A stretch of 64,000 nt of DNA, taken from Candidatus Zipacnadia bacterium. GTDB taxonomy: Bacteria > Armatimonadota > Zipacnadia > Zipacnadales > UBA5352. Positions 60,779-64,000 of this stretch are shown piece after piece. The translations under genes were made by a program, and so were the position numbers. The stretch lies in contig JALGSU010000008.1 of NCBI GenBank assembly GCA_029821735.1, positions 248,001-312,000 on the forward strand, read 5' to 3'. The notes under the pieces were generated by a model. It ran no database searches, was not told where the DNA came from, and worked only from the letters and a program-made list of their open reading frames with translations. Every line of letters starts with the position of its first letter. The first letter of the stretch is position 1.

Positions 60779-61846
60779 ATGGACAAAGTCCGGCTCGGCG
60801 TCATCGGTTGCGGAAACATGTCGAAGGTCCACATGGCCACCGCCCTCGGAGCCAGCGAGGATACTTCCGAAGAGCTGCGCCCATACGCCTCTGCCGTCCA
60901 GCTCCACGGCTTGGCCGATGTCACCGAAGAGAAGGCCGAGGCCGCTCGCGCCGAGTTCGGCGGCGAATACGTCACTGACGATCCCGAGCGCATCTTCACC
61001 GATCCCGACATCGACGCCGTCCTCATCACCACCTGGCACGACACTCACGCGCCCTTCTCCCTCCGTGCCATGGAGGCCGGCAAGCACGTGCTCATTGAGA
61101 AACCCATGGCCATGACCGAGGCCGAGTGCGACCAGATTCTCGAGGCCGAGGAGCGCACTGGCGTCAAGTACATGGTCGCCTTCCGCTGCCGTTTCGCCAT
61201 GGGCACCCGTGACGTCAAGCGCGAAATCCCCAGCCCCGACAACGTCATCACCTTCGCCCGCGTCCCCGGCATCTGGGGCCCCCAGATATGGGCGCAGGAT
61301 CCCATCAAGGGCGGCGGCCAGATCCTCTCGCAGGGCTGCCACGTCGTTGACCTGATGATGTATCTCGCCGGTTCCGAGCCCGAGTCCGTCTACGCCACAG
61401 GCGGCGTCAAGCACCACGAGAGCCCCGAAGTCATCGACACCGTCAACGCCTCCGTGCGCTTTGCCAACGGTGCGGTCGGCAGCTTCATGGGCGGCGACGG
61501 CGGCGCCGGTCGCCTGCTCTTGCCGGGCGCATACGTCTCCTGCCCATTCTTCGTCATGGCCGTCGACAAGGGCCGCAGTGGCATCGCCATCGACCACGGG
61601 CAGAACGCTCGTTTTGAGTCCGCGGTGCCTGCCGATGTCTGGACACCGCCCTACGAAATCGCCGACTACGCCGAAGAGTTCGGCAACAACAAGTCCAGTG
61701 GCATGGGCGACATCCTGCCCTCCTTCGGCCGCTCGATCATCGAGGATGAGACGCCCATCGCCACCGCCGTGGATGGCGCACGTGCGACCCGCTTCATCCT
61801 CAAGTGTTTCGAGTCCGTCCGCACCGGCGAGATCGTCAAATTCTGA
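60779..61846 (+). CDS. Gfo/Idh/MocA family oxidoreductase
   Basis: The 355-residue protein starts 'VRLGVIGCGNMSKVHMATAL' (Rossmann GxGxxx), continues with 'DIDAVLITTWHDTHAPFSLR' and 'HVLIEKPMAMTEAECDQI' (EKP Lys), and has 'GGGQILSQGCHVVDLMMYLA' with the catalytic His region of the family. It oxidises or reduces a sugar or sugar acid with NAD(P). Its divergent neighbour is a DegT aminotransferase, which fits an amino-sugar route. AGGTG precedes the ATG. Confidence 0.88.
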   Translation: MDKVRLGVIGCGNMSKVHMATALGASEDTSEELRPYASAVQLHGLADVTEEKAEAARAEFGGEYVTDDPERIFTDPDIDAVLITTWHDTHAPFSLRAMEAGKHVLIEKPMAMTEAECDQILEAEERTGVKYMVAFRCRFAMGTRDVKREIPSPDNVITFARVPGIWGPQIWAQDPIKGGGQILSQGCHVVDLMMYLAGSEPESVYATGGVKHHESPEVIDTVNASVRFANGAVGSFMGGDGGAGRLLLPGAYVSCPFFVMAVDKGRSGIAIDHGQNARFESAVPADVWTPPYEIADYAEEFGNNKSSGMGDILPSFGRSIIEDETPIATAVDGARATRFILKCFESVRTGEIVKF

Positions 61847-61863
61847 GGCCCGCTCACGGGCCT
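61846..61863. terminator. Hairpin terminator overlapping the stop codon region
   Basis: AGGCCCG-CTCA-CGGGCCT, a 7-bp perfect stem, between convergent genes; its first base is the last of the plus-strand stop codon. Confidence 0.65.
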
Positions 61864-62756
61864 TCTGGCCCACCGTCCACCGGGCGGCTGTCCACGCTCG
61901 ACCAGTCGCTGAACGAACCGTCGTAGTTACTCACGTCGGGCAGCCCCAGCACGTAGCGCAGCACGAAGTAAGTCTGCGCTGATGCCTTGCCACGTCCGCA
62001 GTAGGCCATGACGGGTTTGCTGCCATCCACCCCAATGCCCGCGTAGGCCGCCGCGAGTTCCTCGCGCGCGCGCCAGACGCCGCTCTCGCTCACGTCCATC
62101 TTGAAGCACCGGTTCACCGCACCGGGAATCCGACCCTTGCGCTTCCAGGGACCGGCCTGACCTGCGAACATCGGCGCCACCCGGACATCCAGCAGCACCG
62201 CGTCCCCGCTGTGGATCGTCCTCTCGACGCGCCCGGTGTCGCTCACCACCGCGTTGTCAAGCTGCTTGGGCAGGACGTAGGTGCACGAACGCACCGAAGG
62301 GTAGTCCTGCGTGGTGGGCCTATTCTCCTTGACCCACCGCGCGTAGCCGCCGGTCAGGAGCGCAGATGACTCGTGCCCGAGGTAGTCGAGCGCCCAGATC
62401 AGGTAGGTCGCCGACATGCTGTCATCGCCGCCGTAGACGATCACCGTGCTCTGCCGGTTGATGCCAAGGTGCCCGAGGAGCGTCGCGAGGCCGCGCGCGG
62501 GCAGCAGCTTCCCGGCCACTCCGTCCTGCGTAGCTGACAGCGACTCGAAGTGCAGGTACACCGCGCCGGGGATGTGCCCGGCCCAGTACTGCTTCATATC
62601 GCTCCTGATGTCCACGATACGCACACCCTCACTGGCGAGGTTCTGCGCCAGCCAATGCGGGTTGACCTGTTTTGTGGCGGGGGCCTCAGCACTACCGGCG
62701 GCCACCGCACAGGTTGCGATCAGCCCGCAACACCACAGCATCATTGCTCGGCTCAT
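61854..62756 (-). CDS. Exported rhodanese (two-domain sulfurtransferase)
   Basis: The ATG at 62756 has GGAGGGG 7 nt upstream and opens a signal peptide ('MLWCCGLIATCAVAAGSAEA'). Two rhodanese domains follow: the first ('VRIVDIRSDMKQYWAGHIPG', about 40-150) lacks a Cys in its active-site loop ('IVYGGDDSMSAT'), the second has 'VMAYCGRGKASAQTYFVL' with the catalytic Cys near 248 in a CGRGKAS loop. This is the thiosulfate or 3-mercaptopyruvate sulfurtransferase layout, here extracytoplasmic. The 300-residue size is normal. A very long in-frame extension upstream overlaps the UroD-like gene and is not coding. Confidence 0.85.
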   Translation of the reverse strand: MSRAMMLWCCGLIATCAVAAGSAEAPATKQVNPHWLAQNLASEGVRIVDIRSDMKQYWAGHIPGAVYLHFESLSATQDGVAGKLLPARGLATLLGHLGINRQSTVIVYGGDDSMSATYLIWALDYLGHESSALLTGGYARWVKENRPTTQDYPSVRSCTYVLPKQLDNAVVSDTGRVERTIHSGDAVLLDVRVAPMFAGQAGPWKRKGRIPGAVNRCFKMDVSESGVWRAREELAAAYAGIGVDGSKPVMAYCGRGKASAQTYFVLRYVLGLPDVSNYDGSFSDWSSVDSRPVDGGPEGP

Positions 62757-62852
62757 GTCGTCCCCTCCGTTCATTTCCTGCGCCTCGGGGGTACATACGC
62801 CGGTGGCGTCGAGCAGACCTGCCCGTGACTCGTTCAGGAGGAGACACATCGG

Positions 62853-63980
62853 ATGCCGACGAAATCTCTCTTGTCCCGCCATCCCGCCCTGCATGGGAGC
62901 CGCTGCGTCATGTCTTCTGGTCTGTCGCCCCGCGAACGCGTCGAACGCGCCGTGCGTTTCGAGGACATCGACCACGTCCCGTTCACCGTGTACGAGTGCA
63001 TGATCCATCAGTGCGAGGCCGAGCGCATCATGCGCAACGAGGGCCTCTGCATTGTCCAGCGCATGGGCCTCTTCGGCCACCGCACCCCCGGGATCACCGG
63101 TGAGAGCTACACGCGCCCCGAGAACGGTCGCTCGGTCACCACCACAGTAACCCACACGCCCGCTGGCGATCTCACTCAGAAGACCGAGCCCAGGGGCATC
63201 ACCACCTGGACTATCGAGCACCCCTTCAAGGGCCCCGAGGACTACGACAAGCTCATCGCCATGGTCAACGCGCGCGAACCGTTCCCGGCCTACGATGCCT
63301 TCCTCCGCAAGCGCGAGATGATGGGCGATGACGCCACCATGCGTGGCGGCGTCGCCTACGAACCAATGCAGGAAATCCTCTACCGGCACATGGGCCCGAT
63401 GACTTTCGCAATCGAGTGGGCCGACCGCCGCGACGAGGTCCTCCGCCTCTACCACGCCCTCGTCGAGGAGCGGCGCCGCATCTACCCAATCCTCGCCGAT
63501 TCCCCCTGCGAGATGTTCAACTATGGTGGCAACGTCTCCCCCGAAATCGTTGGCCTGCCCCGCTTCCTTGAATACTACGTCCCGCACTACGAGGAATGCT
63601 GCGAGGTGCTCCACGCCAAGGGCAAGCTCGTCGGCTGCCATTTCGATGCCAACACTGCGATCCTCGCCGACGCCATCGCCGAGACCAGCCTCGACTACAT
63701 CGAGGCCTGGACGCCGCCGCCTGACTGTGATCTCTCCATCGCCGATGCGCGCGCCAAGTGGCCCAACAAGGCGCTCTGGATCAACTATCCGTCGTCCCTC
63801 TTCCTCGCCTCCGACGAGGCCATGGAGCAGGCCACGATCGAGATGCTCCGCGAGGCCGCGCCGGGCAACGGTTTCCTCATCGGCATCACGGAGGACATGC
63901 CTCCTGACCGCTGGATCGAGGGTTGCATGACGATCAACCGTGCCGTGCAGGAGCACGGCCGCCTGCCCATCCACCCGTAG
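62853..63980 (+). CDS. UroD-like methyltransferase family protein
   Basis: The 375-residue product from the ATG at 62853 (AGGAGGAG upstream; an ATG at 62910 is a shorter alternative) has 'LSPRERVERAVRFEDIDHVP', the usual start of UroD-like proteins, and 'LVGCHFDANTAILADAIAET' followed by 'IEAWTPPPDCDLS', the His/Cys region that binds zinc in corrinoid-related relatives. It lacks clear HemE porphyrin-binding residues. It is divergent from the rhodanese gene. It shares family but not close sequence with 38009-39115. Complete within the window. Confidence 0.8.
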   Translation: MPTKSLLSRHPALHGSRCVMSSGLSPRERVERAVRFEDIDHVPFTVYECMIHQCEAERIMRNEGLCIVQRMGLFGHRTPGITGESYTRPENGRSVTTTVTHTPAGDLTQKTEPRGITTWTIEHPFKGPEDYDKLIAMVNAREPFPAYDAFLRKREMMGDDATMRGGVAYEPMQEILYRHMGPMTFAIEWADRRDEVLRLYHALVEERRRIYPILADSPCEMFNYGGNVSPEIVGLPRFLEYYVPHYEECCEVLHAKGKLVGCHFDANTAILADAIAETSLDYIEAWTPPPDCDLSIADARAKWPNKALWINYPSSLFLASDEAMEQATIEMLREAAPGNGFLIGITEDMPPDRWIEGCMTINRAVQEHGRLPIHP

Positions 63981-64000
63981 CGCGCCGACCGTTGAGCCGT

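Noticed and set aside
62757..63974. N-terminal extension of the rhodanese frame
   Set aside because: Overlaps the UroD-like gene antisense; signal peptide and ribosome site fix the start at 62756.

Overview
The window is GC-rich bacterial chromosome with densely packed genes on both strands and long, repeat-bearing intergenic gaps. No rRNA, tRNA, phage or transposase gene was seen. The content points to an uncultured, diderm-like bacterium: lipoprotein signals, Wzm/Wzt-type glycan export, many secreted glycoside-hydrolase-like proteins (DUF4091 and LamG/CBM9-like architectures), UroD-like methyltransferases, Gfo/Idh/MocA and DapA-family enzymes, and sulfatase-type enzymes. This mix is typical of candidate phyla such as Hydrogenedentota, Armatimonadota or WS1 relatives. 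The phylum assignment is inference; no marker gene in the window settles it.

Layout. 1-4.9 kb: an operon for a surface glycan (GT2 glycosyltransferase, alkaline-phosphatase-superfamily enzyme, ABC-2 permease and ATPase, lipoprotein). 4.9-15.2 kb: a small hypothetical gene, a PHP-type phosphoesterase and three large secreted carbohydrate-active-like proteins, one of them frameshifted. 15.3-16.7 kb: an MFS transporter. 16.8-21.1 kb: an arsenic/metal operon (ArsR, ArsP-like permease, CPxC thioredoxin-like protein, DGC zinc protein, exported thioredoxin, CcdA, ACR3). 21.2-26.9 kb: a sulfatase-fold enzyme with Thr in place of the Cys/Ser nucleophile, a secreted nitrilase-family hydrolase and a hybrid sensor kinase whose stop codon lies in an octamer array. 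27.4-30 kb: a dihydropyrimidine-dehydrogenase-like fusion with unusual domain order. 30.1-36.6 kb: a minus-strand operon of seven overlapping or abutting genes (threonine aldolase, RNase H-like exonuclease, MFS, nucleotidyltransferase, membrane protein, cyclophilin-like/RNase HI fusion, dual-specificity phosphatase). 36.6-43.9 kb: small membrane proteins, a UroD-like protein, a PDZ protein, a sugar isomerase, a stomatin/NfeD pair and another membrane protein. 44-64 kb: two DapA-family lyases, Rex, further glycoside-hydrolase-like proteins, a surface glycan transferase, a DegT aminotransferase with a small Cys-rich partner, an oxidoreductase, a rhodanese and a second UroD-like protein.

The most unusual feature is the intergenic DNA from about 39 to 61 kb. 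It is a mosaic of (i) short hairpins with a conserved internal loop (RTA opposite GAA) and stems that change in a compensating way, all in the same orientation, (ii) pyrimidine-rich GCCGTTNCC-type repeats that abut or supply the stop codons of minus-strand genes and can form G-quadruplexes on the coding strand, and (iii) a longer duplicated palindromic element also present at 27.2 kb. This looks like a REP-like dispersed repeat family and is the best candidate here for something undescribed.
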